Source of the DNA: Woeseiaceae bacterium
Lineage (GTDB): Bacteria; Pseudomonadota; Gammaproteobacteria; Steroidobacterales; Woeseiaceae
DNA: 52,946 nucleotides
Assembly: GCA_024640315.1 (NCBI GenBank)
Contig: JAHEFF010000022.1
Location: 1-52,946 of the forward strand
Direction: 5' to 3'
Position numbers and translations under genes: made by a program. Numbering within the stretch: the first letter of the stretch is position 1; each line of letters begins with the position of its first letter. The notes under the pieces are model-generated. The model searched no databases. It saw only the letters and a program-made list of their open reading frames with translations, and had not been told where the DNA came from. Positions 16,008 through 24,945 of this stretch are shown piece after piece.

Positions 16008-16117
16008 GTCTCCGGAACGGGGCGATCTGACACTATTCGCGGGCGATCTTGATCGATATCATCGATATCGCACGCCAATACGCATGGAATTGGGCAACTC
16101 GACTTGGACATTGGGAG

Positions 16118-18217
16118 ATGGCGTTGAATGGCAGGCAAATAAGGGGCTTGGGCAAGCTAGTGTTCGAAAATGGCCGGCAGCTGGCATTGGTTGCCGTCGC
16201 GTGCCTGTTTGCAGCGTGCAGCAGCGGCAGCGATGATGGTGGAGGCAGCCCGCCACCGCCGCCACCACCGCCACCACCACCACCACCCGCAGCAGCCCCG
16301 GTAGCGAATGCAGGCGTTAACCAGACGGTTCAGGAGCTGACGGTGGTCAACCTGGCCGGCTCGGCCACCGACGCGAATAATGATCCTATTACCTACTCGT
16401 GGATGCAGACTGGCGGCGCAGCCGTGACGATTAATACGCCGGATTCAGCGGCCGCGAGCTTTACCGCACCTAATGTGGCGATCGGAAATCCTGAAATTTT
16501 GACTTTCGAATTGACGGCGTCGGACCCGGGCGGGCTTTCGTCCACTGACCTGATCGATATCACGGTCCAGGAAGCGGCGGTTCCCGTGACGATCTCGGGG
16601 ACATTGCGGTATGAGTTTCCGCCGCCGAATAACAGCTGCCTGGGCCTGAATTTCGGCGCGATTCAGCAGCGCCCGATTCGCCAGGCAACAGTGCAGCTTC
16701 TCGACGAGACCGGCACAACGCTGATTGATTCAACCGTCTCCGACGACTCGGGCCTGTATTCGGTTTCGGTCGATGCGGGCACCAATGTCATGCTTCGAGT
16801 GCTCGCGGAGACGAAGCGAGCTGGCAACCTGTCATGGGATGTCGAAATCAGGAACAACGTCGACACGAGTGCTAATCCACCGCCACTGGAACAGCGGCCG
16901 AAGTATGCGATGGACTCATCGGTCTTCGGCAGTGGTGCGATCAACCAGACCCGCAACCTGACCGCAACGACAGGCTGGGGCGGCAACAGCTACACCGGTC
17001 CCAGGGTCGCGGCGCCATTCGCCATTCTGGATGCAATTTATGGCGCCATGACATTCGTCGCGACCGAAGATCCTGCTGCGAATTTCCCGGCCCTGGATGC
17101 ATTCTGGAGCGCAGACAACAAGTCTGCGAGCCCAACTGATATCGACACGGGCGATTTGCCGACGTCTTTCTACAACGGCCAGGCGCAGCTATTTTTGTTG
17201 GGTACGGACGGCATCGACACCGAGGAGTTCGACGATCACGTTGTCGTCCATGAATGGGGCCACTATTTCGAAGACAACTTTTCCCGCTCGGACAACATCG
17301 GCGGCAGCCATTTCGTCAGGACCGATGAACTGGACATGCGCGTCGCATTTGGTGAGGGCTTTGCAACTGCACTGGCCGCCATGGCATTAGGTGACCCCCT
17401 CTATTGCGATACCGGCTGGAATGGTAGCGGCAATCAGACCGGCTTCGGTATCGATGCGGAAACCGGCAATCCACAATCCGATGGTTGGTATAACGAGTTA
17501 TCGCTTATCAATTTAATCTACGATCTGTGGGATTCCAACAATGACGGAGCGGACACTTCCAGTGTTGGTTTCGGTCCGATTTACGACGTGATGACAGGCC
17601 CGCAAGCAACGTCGCCAGCGTTCACCAGTATTTTTTCTTTTGCGACCTACCTGAAGCAACAGGGTACCGGCCAGAACGCTTTTATTGATGCAATGCTCAC
17701 GAGTCACGACATCGTCGCGAATGGAATCAATATTTTCGGCGATGGTGAAACCAATGACGGCCCGGGAACGCCCGACGACGTATTGCCGATCTACACCGAT
17801 ATCACTTTAGGCTCAACCACCAATATTTGCGTCAACAGCCAGTTCGACGCGGGGAGGGATGGCAACAAGTTGTCCGAGCATCGTTTCCTGCGCCTGAATA
17901 TCCCGTCAAATCAGCAAGTCACGTTTGAGATGACAGCCAATCCTGCGCCGTCACAACCTTCCCCTGGTTTCGACTGCGCGGCGGACGAAAATGATCCGGA
18001 AAACAGCGAGCACAGTGATCCGGATTTCCTGGTCTGGAAAGACGGGCAACTTTTCTGGATCGGCTATGATTGTGATCCAAATACCGAAATGTCGACGACC
18101 AATGGCTTTCTTGCGGCCGGAGACTACATTATCGATATCAATGATTTTCGCCATGAGGATGAAGATTCACCTGCCGGATACCCGGAGCAGGTGTGCTTTG
18201 ATTTCACCGCGAACTAG
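16118..18217 (+). CDS. Surface metallopeptidase lipoprotein with PKD-type domain
   Basis: A roughly 699-residue lipoprotein. The signal ends LFAAC with Cys at about residue 34, then Gly/Ser and 13 prolines in a row. Next comes a PKD/cadherin-like beta-sandwich (ANAGVNQTV...SATDANNDPITYSW), then a carboxypeptidase-regulatory-like sandwich (ISGTLRY... to MLRVLAE). The C-terminal half holds a zinc site HEWGH (378–382) and a later Glu in FGEGFA (413), a gluzincin-like peptidase core, followed by an acidic tail. It probably cleaves proteins at the cell surface. The start is unsure: the ATG at 16118 has a purine run directly against it, and in-frame TTG 16049 and an internal GTG are alternatives. 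A partner lipoprotein gene follows 30 nt later. Confidence 0.78.
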   Translation: MALNGRQIRGLGKLVFENGRQLALVAVACLFAACSSGSDDGGGSPPPPPPPPPPPPPAAAPVANAGVNQTVQELTVVNLAGSATDANNDPITYSWMQTGGAAVTINTPDSAAASFTAPNVAIGNPEILTFELTASDPGGLSSTDLIDITVQEAAVPVTISGTLRYEFPPPNNSCLGLNFGAIQQRPIRQATVQLLDETGTTLIDSTVSDDSGLYSVSVDAGTNVMLRVLAETKRAGNLSWDVEIRNNVDTSANPPPLEQRPKYAMDSSVFGSGAINQTRNLTATTGWGGNSYTGPRVAAPFAILDAIYGAMTFVATEDPAANFPALDAFWSADNKSASPTDIDTGDLPTSFYNGQAQLFLLGTDGIDTEEFDDHVVVHEWGHYFEDNFSRSDNIGGSHFVRTDELDMRVAFGEGFATALAAMALGDPLYCDTGWNGSGNQTGFGIDAETGNPQSDGWYNELSLINLIYDLWDSNNDGADTSSVGFGPIYDVMTGPQATSPAFTSIFSFATYLKQQGTGQNAFIDAMLTSHDIVANGINIFGDGETNDGPGTPDDVLPIYTDITLGSTTNICVNSQFDAGRDGNKLSEHRFLRLNIPSNQQVTFEMTANPAPSQPSPGFDCAADENDPENSEHSDPDFLVWKDGQLFWIGYDCDPNTEMSTTNGFLAAGDYIIDINDFRHEDEDSPAGYPEQVCFDFTAN
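16250..16288 (+). repeat. Thirteen-proline CCN tract
   Basis: Thirteen consecutive proline codons (mostly CCA and CCG) directly after the lipobox of the metallopeptidase. They would form a stiff polyproline helix that lifts the enzyme off the membrane. Length changes by slippage stay in frame. Confidence 0.85.
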
Positions 18218-18247
18218 CATGCACAATATTCCTCACAGGTGAACTGT

Positions 18248-18823
18248 ATGAAACCAAGCAATACTCTCTTTGTGGCCATGCTCGTAGCGTCGTTTGGACT
18301 GGTCGCCTGCAATAGCGACGGCGGCGGATCCGGGCAGCCGGCGAAGGCGCCAGAAACCGTGACGGGTAAGCCAGCGCCTGCTGCTGCAAATGCTGGTGGC
18401 GCATCCCCCGGCAAACCGACGGCGCCGATTTCGATCAGCTACGAAGTGGTCGGCAATCCGATCATCGGCCAACCCATCCTTATCAATGTCAAAGTCAGGT
18501 CGGAGGAGGGTCCTGTTTCCGTCCAGTACGGCATCACGGACCTCAGTGCTCTCATGTTCCAGCCGGGCCAGGTAGAGCGCTACCAGATCCCCGATCCGGC
18601 GTTGGATACCGCTCAACAACTTTCCGTCATTCCCCAACGGGAAGGACGTGTGTACGTGAATGTTTCCGCGGAGGTCCAGACTCCGAATGGTCCGATGATA
18701 CGCTCGATGGCAATCCCCATTAAGGTGGGCGCGGCACCGGATGAACCGACGGCGAACGGCGAGTTGAAGGAAGGCCCGGACGGAGAAGCCGTCATTTCAA
18801 TGCCGGCCCAGGAAACGAATTAA
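18248..18823 (+). CDS. Lipoprotein of unknown function, partner of metallopeptidase
   Basis: A 191-residue lipoprotein. AGGTGA about 6 nt upstream selects the ATG at 18248. The signal ends GLVAC, then a Gly-rich and Pro/Ala-rich linker (about 45 residues) leads to one beta-sandwich-like domain (ISISYEVVGNPIIGQPILINVKV onward). The words about pairing strands and a RVYVNVSAEV segment suggest an Ig-like or CARDB-like fold, but no family is recognised. It begins 30 nt after the metallopeptidase stop on the same strand and ends at a strong terminator, so the two form one operon. An accessory or substrate-presenting role is possible; there is no direct evidence. Confidence 0.75.
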   Translation: MKPSNTLFVAMLVASFGLVACNSDGGGSGQPAKAPETVTGKPAPAAANAGGASPGKPTAPISISYEVVGNPIIGQPILINVKVRSEEGPVSVQYGITDLSALMFQPGQVERYQIPDPALDTAQQLSVIPQREGRVYVNVSAEVQTPNGPMIRSMAIPIKVGAAPDEPTANGELKEGPDGEAVISMPAQETN

Positions 18824-18844
18824 GCGTCATATTCTGCTTCAACC

Positions 18845-18889
18845 AACGAGGCCAGAGTCCAATTGAGGGCCCTGGCCTCGTTGCTTTTT
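18845..18889 (+). terminator. Intrinsic terminator of the peptidase–lipoprotein operon
   Basis: A perfect 11-bp stem (AACGAGGCCAG / CTGGCCTCGTT) with a 16-nt loop, followed by GCTTTTTC. It begins 21 nt after the lipoprotein stop codon and closes the operon. Confidence 0.85.
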
Positions 18890-19197
18890 CGGGCGTATTT
18901 CCTCATTTCCGGTTATGTCAACTCAACCCCTCCGGATCTGGTTCAGAACGACCGGCGAAACGGAATTGGCACAAATCCCCCTTAGGTTCCGGGAAAATTT
19001 TCCCAAGATTTTTTTGAATACGAGAGCTGCTTCACAGACGAATCGATCGACTCTCATTAATGTTGCTGGCAGGCTGCTGCCAATGTGTCGTAAACCGATG
19101 ATTTGGTGGCAGAAATCGGGGAACCCGCTGGCAAATGCGCGCAACCTTGCTAGGCGGGTTTCTTTCCATTGACTGCGGCAGAGTGGTCGGGGTAGCG
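18890..19197 (+). other. Leader region of the GGDEF-EAL gene
   Basis: About 300 nt without a convincing gene. It contains the perfect palindrome GGGAAAATTTTCCC (18991–19004) followed within 4 nt by seven T residues (19009–19015), which could act as an attenuator or a weak terminator. I looked for the c-di-GMP GEMM-I riboswitch core and did not find it. Nothing else was recognised. Confidence 0.4.
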
Positions 19198-22100
19198 ATG
19201 CATCGCGATCTGAGACAACAGATAAGGGAAGCGACTGAAAAGTCCGGGATTAACAAACTCGACTTCGTCGAACTCCTGAAACTGATCGACCAACATTATG
19301 ACAAGATGGAAGCGACAATCACGCAGTCGCTGAATTCCAAAACGCTTACCGCGACGACGACCCCGATCGAAGTCATCTTCGATAGCGTCACCGACGCGCT
19401 TTTATCCGTCAGTGAAGAAGGGACGATCCGAAACGCAAACAAGGTTTGCTTGCATTACTTCGGAATCGAAAAAGACGAACTCATCGGTTCATCCATCGCC
19501 GGAATACTGCCTGACGCACGCGGCAGATCGCTCGCAGATTTTCTGCAACCGTTCCAGTCCGATATTGACGACACCAGCGTGAATTTCGCTGGCGGTGAGG
19601 TAACAGCTGCCCGGGCCAGCGGTGAGACATTTATCGCGGAGATCAATTCCAGTTGCCTGGTTGTTGGCGATGAAAGGGTCTTCGTCATCAGTCTTCGTGA
19701 CGTCACCGGCCGCCGTGCGGCGGAGAAATCGCTGAAGGAAAACGAAGAGCGTTACAGGGCGCTGGTTGAAAACGCGCCGGAGGCCATTGTCGTTCTGGAC
19801 GTGGAAAGCAACCGGTTCATTGACGCTAATGAAAACGCCTGCCAGCTATTCAATCTGTCGAGGAAACGCCTTCTGAGTATCGGTCCACAGGCGATAAGTC
19901 CAAGAATGCAGCCTGACGGAACACCGTCGTTCGGCGTTCGGCGTGGCTATGTCGAGCGTGCGCTGCAGGGTGAACATCCGATCTTCGAATGGACGCACAA
20001 AGACTTTCACAGCAAGGAATTTCCTTGTGAAGTTCGATTCAGCCAATTGCCTTCACAGGATCGCCAACTGATTCGCGTCAGTATCACAAACATTTCGGAG
20101 CGCAAGCGGAACGACCAGTTTGCTTACGCGTTGAACAAGATTCTTGAGATGGTCGCGGCCAATGCCGCGTGCGACAGAACATTGCGTTCCGTTTGCCGGT
20201 GTGTTGAAAACATTGGCGACGGAATGATGGCGGCGGTGATGCGGCTCGACGTCAAGAGTCAGACTCTATCCGTGGAGCAGGCTCCCAGTCTTCCTGACCC
20301 GTTCAAGCTGGCGCTCGATTTTCTGAAGGTTGAGCAGGACGGCGTGACCTGTGGCGCAGCCGTTTTCGCGAACAGGGAAAAAATTGTTGAGAGTATTGCC
20401 AATGATGAGGCATGGAGAGGCGTTCAGGAATTGGCGGGTAACCACGGTCTGAAAGCCGTATGGTCCTTTCCGTTGCACGGTGCCAGCGACCGGATAATTG
20501 GGACGCTGGATATCTATCTGGACCAGACAAGACCGCCGACAACGGATGAGCTCGATAAACTGAATCGCCTCGCCAGGCTTGCCGGTCTCGCGATCAAGAA
20601 GCAAATTGATGAGGAGACACTGAGGAAAAGCGAGTCGCGCTACCGTGGCCTGTTCGAGAACGTCGTCGACGGGGTCTACATCGCATCGAGGGATGGCGAA
20701 ATCATCACCGTTAATCCGGCATTGGTTGAGATGCTCGGATTTGATAGCGTCGAGGACCTGAAGCGGGCCGGTCGTACGACGATGCTATACGTCAATCCGA
20801 TCGACCGGGAGCGCGTATTTGCCAGGCTTGAAGCCGAAGGCTTCGTGAAGAATTTTGAATACCGCCTGCGGCGCAAGGATGGTGCCGAAATTGTCGTGCT
20901 CGAAAACTCCAGGGCCATCTACGATGACGACCGCAACGTGGTCGCCCACGAAGGCACGATCACCGACATCACTGAACGCAAGATGGCAGAGACTCGTGTT
21001 TTTGAGGAGAAGGAGCGCGCGCAGGTTACGTTGCAGTCTATTGGTGACGGCGTAATTACGACCGACGCGGATGGTTGCGTCGACTACATCAACCCTGTTG
21101 CTCAGGACTTGACAGGTTGGGACATGCGAAATGCGCGCGGAGAATCGATCGAATCGCTGATGACGCTGATTAACGAACACACTCGTGCCACTGTTGATAA
21201 CCCGGTTGTGCGCTGCCTCAGGGAAGGCAGGGTAATTACTCTTGCCGAGGGATCGGTTCTGATTAACAAGGAAGGCAACGAAGTGCCGATCCAGGACTCA
21301 GCAGCGCCAATCAGGGATCGGATTGGCAACGTCATTGGTGCGGTAATGGTATTCCATGACGTCAGCAAGGAATCACGCCTGTTTCGCAAACTGTCCTACC
21401 AGGCATCCCACGATACGCTGACAGGACTTATTAACCGGCGCGAGTTTGAGAACAAACTGGTATCGGCGCTGGATGACGCACACGATGGTCCCGAGAATAC
21501 TCATGCACTGCTCTATCTGGACCTCGACCAGTTCAAAGTCGTCAATGACACTTTCGGTCATACGGCTGGCGACGAATTGTTGCGGCAGATCACCGAAGTA
21601 GTACAGGCAAACATCCGCTCAACCGACATCGTTGCGAGGTTGGGTGGCGACGAATTTGGCATCCTGCTTGAGCGCTGCACCGAAGAGCGAGCTGTGGAGG
21701 TCGCAGAAGCAATTCGAGGCGCCGTCGAAGCGCATCGATTTAACTGGAAGGAAGCATTCACCAGTGCACGCTGCTCAATCGGCGTGGTTATGGTCTCAAA
21801 GGAAAGCCCGGACGTGGCGAGTGTCATGAGTTCGGCCGACGTTGCCTGCTACTCCGCAAAGGATATGGGTCGAAACCAGATCCATCTGTACCAGGACAGT
21901 GATGCATCGATGCGTCACGAAGAAATGAAGTGGGTATCTCGCATTACGAGCGCGGTCGAAGAAGACCGGTTGGAGCTTTTCTATCAGCCGATTGTTGGCA
22001 TCGGCAAGGACAACGGCTCATGCCGCGGTCACTATGAACTCTTGCTGCGTATGCGTGATGAAAAGGGCGATCTGGTTGGCCCGGATCAGTTTATTCCTGC

Positions 22101-22716
22101 GGCCGAACGCTACAACCTGATGTCGACTTTGGATCGTTGGGTCATACACCAGGCGCTGTCACAGCTGGCGGACCGCAATCCGGAGGCAGAAGAGGCTCAC
22201 TTTACGCTGGCGATCAATCTATCGGGGACCTCGCTCAGTGAAGACCGGTTCCTTGAATTTGTTATCGATGAACTGAAGAAACAAAAGCTTCCGCAGGGCG
22301 CGATATGTTTCGAAATCACTGAGACAGCGGCCATTTCCAACCTGTCCCGGGTTATCCATTTCATGCAGGCCCTGAAAAAGCTCGGCTGCAAATTTTCACT
22401 GGATGACTTTGGCAGTGGTCTGTCGTCATTTACGTATCTAAAGAACCTGCCGGTCGACTACCTCAAGATTGACGGTCAGTTTATCCGTCACGTGGCGGAA
22501 GACCTGGTAGATGAGAGCATGGTCAAGGCGATCAACGAAGTTGGTCAGGCGATGGGAATCGAGACCATTGCTGAGCGAGTAGAAAGCAAGGAAGTGATTG
22601 ACAAGCTGAGTGAACTTGGCGTGAAGTTTGCGCAGGGCTACTATATCGCCCGACCAACATCCGTGCAGACATTTGAGCCCTGGGCGGATGAGGCCGCGTC
22701 AACGCAACGGGCATAG
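19198..22716 (+). CDS. PAS/GAF-GGDEF-EAL c-di-GMP turnover protein
   Basis: A 1172-residue cytoplasmic signalling protein with no membrane segments. Order: helical N-terminus, PAS (about 50–170), PAS (175–305), GAF (310–465), PAS (475–600), PAS (605–730), GGDEF (735–895), EAL (910–1160). The cyclase site is GGDEF at 816–820, and an intact inhibitory I-site RSTD lies at 807–810, five residues before it. The phosphodiesterase domain has ELL in place of EAL at 947–949 but keeps FEITETAA, DDFGSG (1069) and LKIDG, so it may be active. PAS and GAF domains would sense redox, light or small ligands. The ATG at 19198 is preferred over 19135 because the helix begins there. Net activity cannot be predicted. 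Confidence 0.92.
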   Translation: MHRDLRQQIREATEKSGINKLDFVELLKLIDQHYDKMEATITQSLNSKTLTATTTPIEVIFDSVTDALLSVSEEGTIRNANKVCLHYFGIEKDELIGSSIAGILPDARGRSLADFLQPFQSDIDDTSVNFAGGEVTAARASGETFIAEINSSCLVVGDERVFVISLRDVTGRRAAEKSLKENEERYRALVENAPEAIVVLDVESNRFIDANENACQLFNLSRKRLLSIGPQAISPRMQPDGTPSFGVRRGYVERALQGEHPIFEWTHKDFHSKEFPCEVRFSQLPSQDRQLIRVSITNISERKRNDQFAYALNKILEMVAANAACDRTLRSVCRCVENIGDGMMAAVMRLDVKSQTLSVEQAPSLPDPFKLALDFLKVEQDGVTCGAAVFANREKIVESIANDEAWRGVQELAGNHGLKAVWSFPLHGASDRIIGTLDIYLDQTRPPTTDELDKLNRLARLAGLAIKKQIDEETLRKSESRYRGLFENVVDGVYIASRDGEIITVNPALVEMLGFDSVEDLKRAGRTTMLYVNPIDRERVFARLEAEGFVKNFEYRLRRKDGAEIVVLENSRAIYDDDRNVVAHEGTITDITERKMAETRVFEEKERAQVTLQSIGDGVITTDADGCVDYINPVAQDLTGWDMRNARGESIESLMTLINEHTRATVDNPVVRCLREGRVITLAEGSVLINKEGNEVPIQDSAAPIRDRIGNVIGAVMVFHDVSKESRLFRKLSYQASHDTLTGLINRREFENKLVSALDDAHDGPENTHALLYLDLDQFKVVNDTFGHTAGDELLRQITEVVQANIRSTDIVARLGGDEFGILLERCTEERAVEVAEAIRGAVEAHRFNWKEAFTSARCSIGVVMVSKESPDVASVMSSADVACYSAKDMGRNQIHLYQDSDASMRHEEMKWVSRITSAVEEDRLELFYQPIVGIGKDNGSCRGHYELLLRMRDEKGDLVGPDQFIPAAERYNLMSTLDRWVIHQALSQLADRNPEAEEAHFTLAINLSGTSLSEDRFLEFVIDELKKQKLPQGAICFEITETAAISNLSRVIHFMQALKKLGCKFSLDDFGSGLSSFTYLKNLPVDYLKIDGQFIRHVAEDLVDESMVKAINEVGQAMGIETIAERVESKEVIDKLSELGVKFAQGYYIARPTSVQTFEPWADEAASTQRA

Positions 22717-22804
22717 ATTAAGTGTCAGACGCAGCTCGCAAATCAGCAAATTGTTGTGACGATGCGGTACACTGCCGTCCAATTCATTAATTGCCAGATA
22801 ACGC

Positions 22805-23638
22805 ATGCCCCCAGAAGGCACTGACAATAATTCGCAAAATGCGGTGCTGCTGGCCGAAAATGAGCCGGCGCCATTCGTGGTCAGAAATCCCGACGCGAGC
22901 GCACCCATTCTCCTTGTCTGCGACCACGCGAGCCGCAGATTTCCGCGAGCGCTGGGAACCATGGGGCTGGATCCATTCGCGAGGCGTTGTCATTTGGCTG
23001 TCGACATCGGCGCTGGTGCGCTTACGGAGAAGCTGGCCGATAGCCTCGGCGTAACTGCCGTTCTTTGTCAGTATTCGCGGCTGATTGTCGACTGCAATCG
23101 CCAATTGATGGATCCCGGAGCGTTTCTGGAGTTCGGTGACGGCGTCATTATTCCCGGCAATCGAAGTCTGCATCAGCAGGACAAGGACATGCGGGCGAAG
23201 GATATTTACTGGCCTTACCATGGGGCCATTGAATCTCAAGTTAGCCGGTTCCGGGATAGCGATATCGATCCAGTATTTATTTCCATCCACAGTTTTACGC
23301 CGGTCATGAATGGCGAATCCCGCACCTGGGAGATGGGCGTGTTGTGGGACAAGGATCGGGTTACGGCGGAAATTTTCATCAACGATTTACGCGAGGCGGG
23401 ATACCTGGTCGGCGATAATGAGCCTTATTCCGGCAAGGCTCTGCAGGACTTCACGATCGATCATCATGCGGAGTCGATTGGAATTCCACATGTTGGTATT
23501 GAAATCAGGCAGGACCTTATTCTTCACGAAGACGGTGTCGAGCGAATCGCCGAGACTATGCACAAGATCATTGCCTCGATTCCAGCGCGAATCAATCCAA
23601 CTGATATAGCATCACGGCAACCGACCCGGTCTGCCTGA
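22805..23638 (+). CDS. N-formylglutamate amidohydrolase family protein
   Basis: A 277-residue cytoplasmic member of the N-formylglutamate amidohydrolase family, a zinc hydrolase related to carboxypeptidases. Family blocks present are LLVCDHASRRFP near residue 40 (metal-binding His), VDCNRQL around 100, SIHSFTPVMNG around 165 (second His) and a late DHHAESIGIPHVGIEIRQD. The textbook reaction is N-formylglutamate to glutamate plus formate at the end of histidine breakdown, but no hut genes are nearby. The next gene, 22 nt on, is a GCS2-type ligase, so a gamma-glutamyl or other amide conjugate may be the real substrate. No ribosome site is clear. Confidence 0.87.
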   Translation: MPPEGTDNNSQNAVLLAENEPAPFVVRNPDASAPILLVCDHASRRFPRALGTMGLDPFARRCHLAVDIGAGALTEKLADSLGVTAVLCQYSRLIVDCNRQLMDPGAFLEFGDGVIIPGNRSLHQQDKDMRAKDIYWPYHGAIESQVSRFRDSDIDPVFISIHSFTPVMNGESRTWEMGVLWDKDRVTAEIFINDLREAGYLVGDNEPYSGKALQDFTIDHHAESIGIPHVGIEIRQDLILHEDGVERIAETMHKIIASIPARINPTDIASRQPTRSA

Positions 23639-23660
23639 ACAAATTGGGGTTCTCCAGGTG

Positions 23661-24797
23661 ATGATACGCAACAAACCCAAATTCACGATTGGCGTCGAAG
23701 AGGAATACCTCCTTGTCGACAAGGAGACACGCGGACTGGTCGTGGACCCGCCGAAATCACTACTCGGTGAATGCGAGGAATTGCTCGGGGGCCAGGTAAC
23801 CACCGAATTGCTCCAGTCCCAGATTGAAGTGGGCACCAAAGTTTGTCAGAACGTGCAGGAAGCGCGGGAAGACCTGGGCAGGCTTCGCAAATCGATCATC
23901 GAAGTGACCGGCCGGCATGGCATTGCACCTATCGCCTGTTCCACGCATCCATTCAGTCACTGGGCCGAGCAGAAGCACACCCAAAAGGATCGTTACGAAT
24001 CGCTGACCACTGAAATGCAGGGCGCAGCACGGCGGCTGGTCATCTGCGGGATGCACGTGCACGTCGGCATCAACGACGATTCGCTGCGCATCGATCTGAT
24101 GAACCAGGCGGCCTATTTCCTGCCGCACCTGCTGGCTCTTTCCTGTTCATCGCCATTCTGGAACGGCAATGACACAGGACTCAAAAGTTATCGGCTGACC
24201 GTTTTCGATGCGTTGCCAAGAACCGGATTACCCGAGAAGTTTCAGAGCTTTGCGGAGTACGAGCGGCATGTCGAAATCATGGTCAACGCAGGCGTCATCG
24301 AAGATTCGACAAAAATCTGGTGGGACCTTCGACCCAGTGCGCGCTTTCCGACACTGGAATCACGCATCATGGACGTTTGCACTCGTGTGGATGACGCGAT
24401 TGCCCTGACGGCTCTGCTGGTCTGCATTTTGCGAATGCTGTATCGCCTGCGACTTGCCAATCAACGTTGGCGAACTTATACGCCAATGCTTGTCAATGAG
24501 AATCGCTGGCGCGCAATGCGTTACAGTTTCGACGAAGGACTCATTGATTTCGCTAAAGGCAAGATCGTACCGTTTGAAGAGTTGCTTGACGAAATTCTCG
24601 AGCTGACCAGCGAGGATGCCAAGGCGCTTGGGTGTGAAGCCGAAGTAGCGTCAGTTCGGGATATCCTCAGTCGGGGTACCAGCGCCCATCGGCAGCTCAA
24701 GGCCTACGAGTTGTCGATCGCGGCCGGGAATTCCAGGGAAGACGCCCTGAAAGCAGTTGTTGATACGCTCATTTTGGATACCGCCGAAAGTCTATAG
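23661..24797 (+). CDS. Carboxylate–amine ligase, glutamate–cysteine ligase type 2 (YbdK-like)
   Basis: A 378-residue GCS2 family enzyme that makes an amide bond using ATP. Typical blocks: FTIGVEEEYLLVD at the N-terminus (metal-binding Glu cluster), TELLQSQIEVGT, GMHVHVGI with the active-site His region, and WWDLRPSARFPTLESRIMDVC. The family includes weak gamma-glutamylcysteine synthetases such as YbdK and many ligases of unknown substrate. It is co-transcribed with the amidohydrolase before it, suggesting one makes and the other breaks a related bond. The ATG at 23661 is used; a GTG directly before it (23658) is equally possible. Confidence 0.88.
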   Translation: MIRNKPKFTIGVEEEYLLVDKETRGLVVDPPKSLLGECEELLGGQVTTELLQSQIEVGTKVCQNVQEAREDLGRLRKSIIEVTGRHGIAPIACSTHPFSHWAEQKHTQKDRYESLTTEMQGAARRLVICGMHVHVGINDDSLRIDLMNQAAYFLPHLLALSCSSPFWNGNDTGLKSYRLTVFDALPRTGLPEKFQSFAEYERHVEIMVNAGVIEDSTKIWWDLRPSARFPTLESRIMDVCTRVDDAIALTALLVCILRMLYRLRLANQRWRTYTPMLVNENRWRAMRYSFDEGLIDFAKGKIVPFEELLDEILELTSEDAKALGCEAEVASVRDILSRGTSAHRQLKAYELSIAAGNSREDALKAVVDTLILDTAESL

Positions 24798-24807
24798 GAC
24801 AAAAATA

Positions 24808-24839
24808 GGGGTCAGAGTTAATTAATTAAGTCTGACCCC
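24808..24839. repeat. GGGGTCAGA–TCTGACCCC palindromic repeat, REP-like
   Basis: A 32-nt palindrome: 9-nt arms GGGGTCAGA and TCTGACCCC around an AT core made of TTAA units, with one central mismatch pair. It starts 11 nt after a stop codon in a gene-free stretch. Elements with this wording are scattered between genes in many proteobacteria and I associate them with REP-type tyrosine transposases; none is encoded here. It could also stop or stabilise the upstream transcript. Confidence 0.78.
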
Positions 24840-24945
24840 ATTTCAGAGCGCTAAATCGTGAATTAGTGCCCAATTCCCAGATGCGGAATGGGGCGTGAGT
24901 CGCAGCGCTATGCGGATGTGATCGATACGATGCGGGGATGTACGT

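Noticed and set aside
19050..19197. A GEMM-type c-di-GMP riboswitch before the GGDEF-EAL gene
   Set aside because: Some CGCAA and GGGTTT strings are present, but the conserved core and the GNRA-loop stem were not found.
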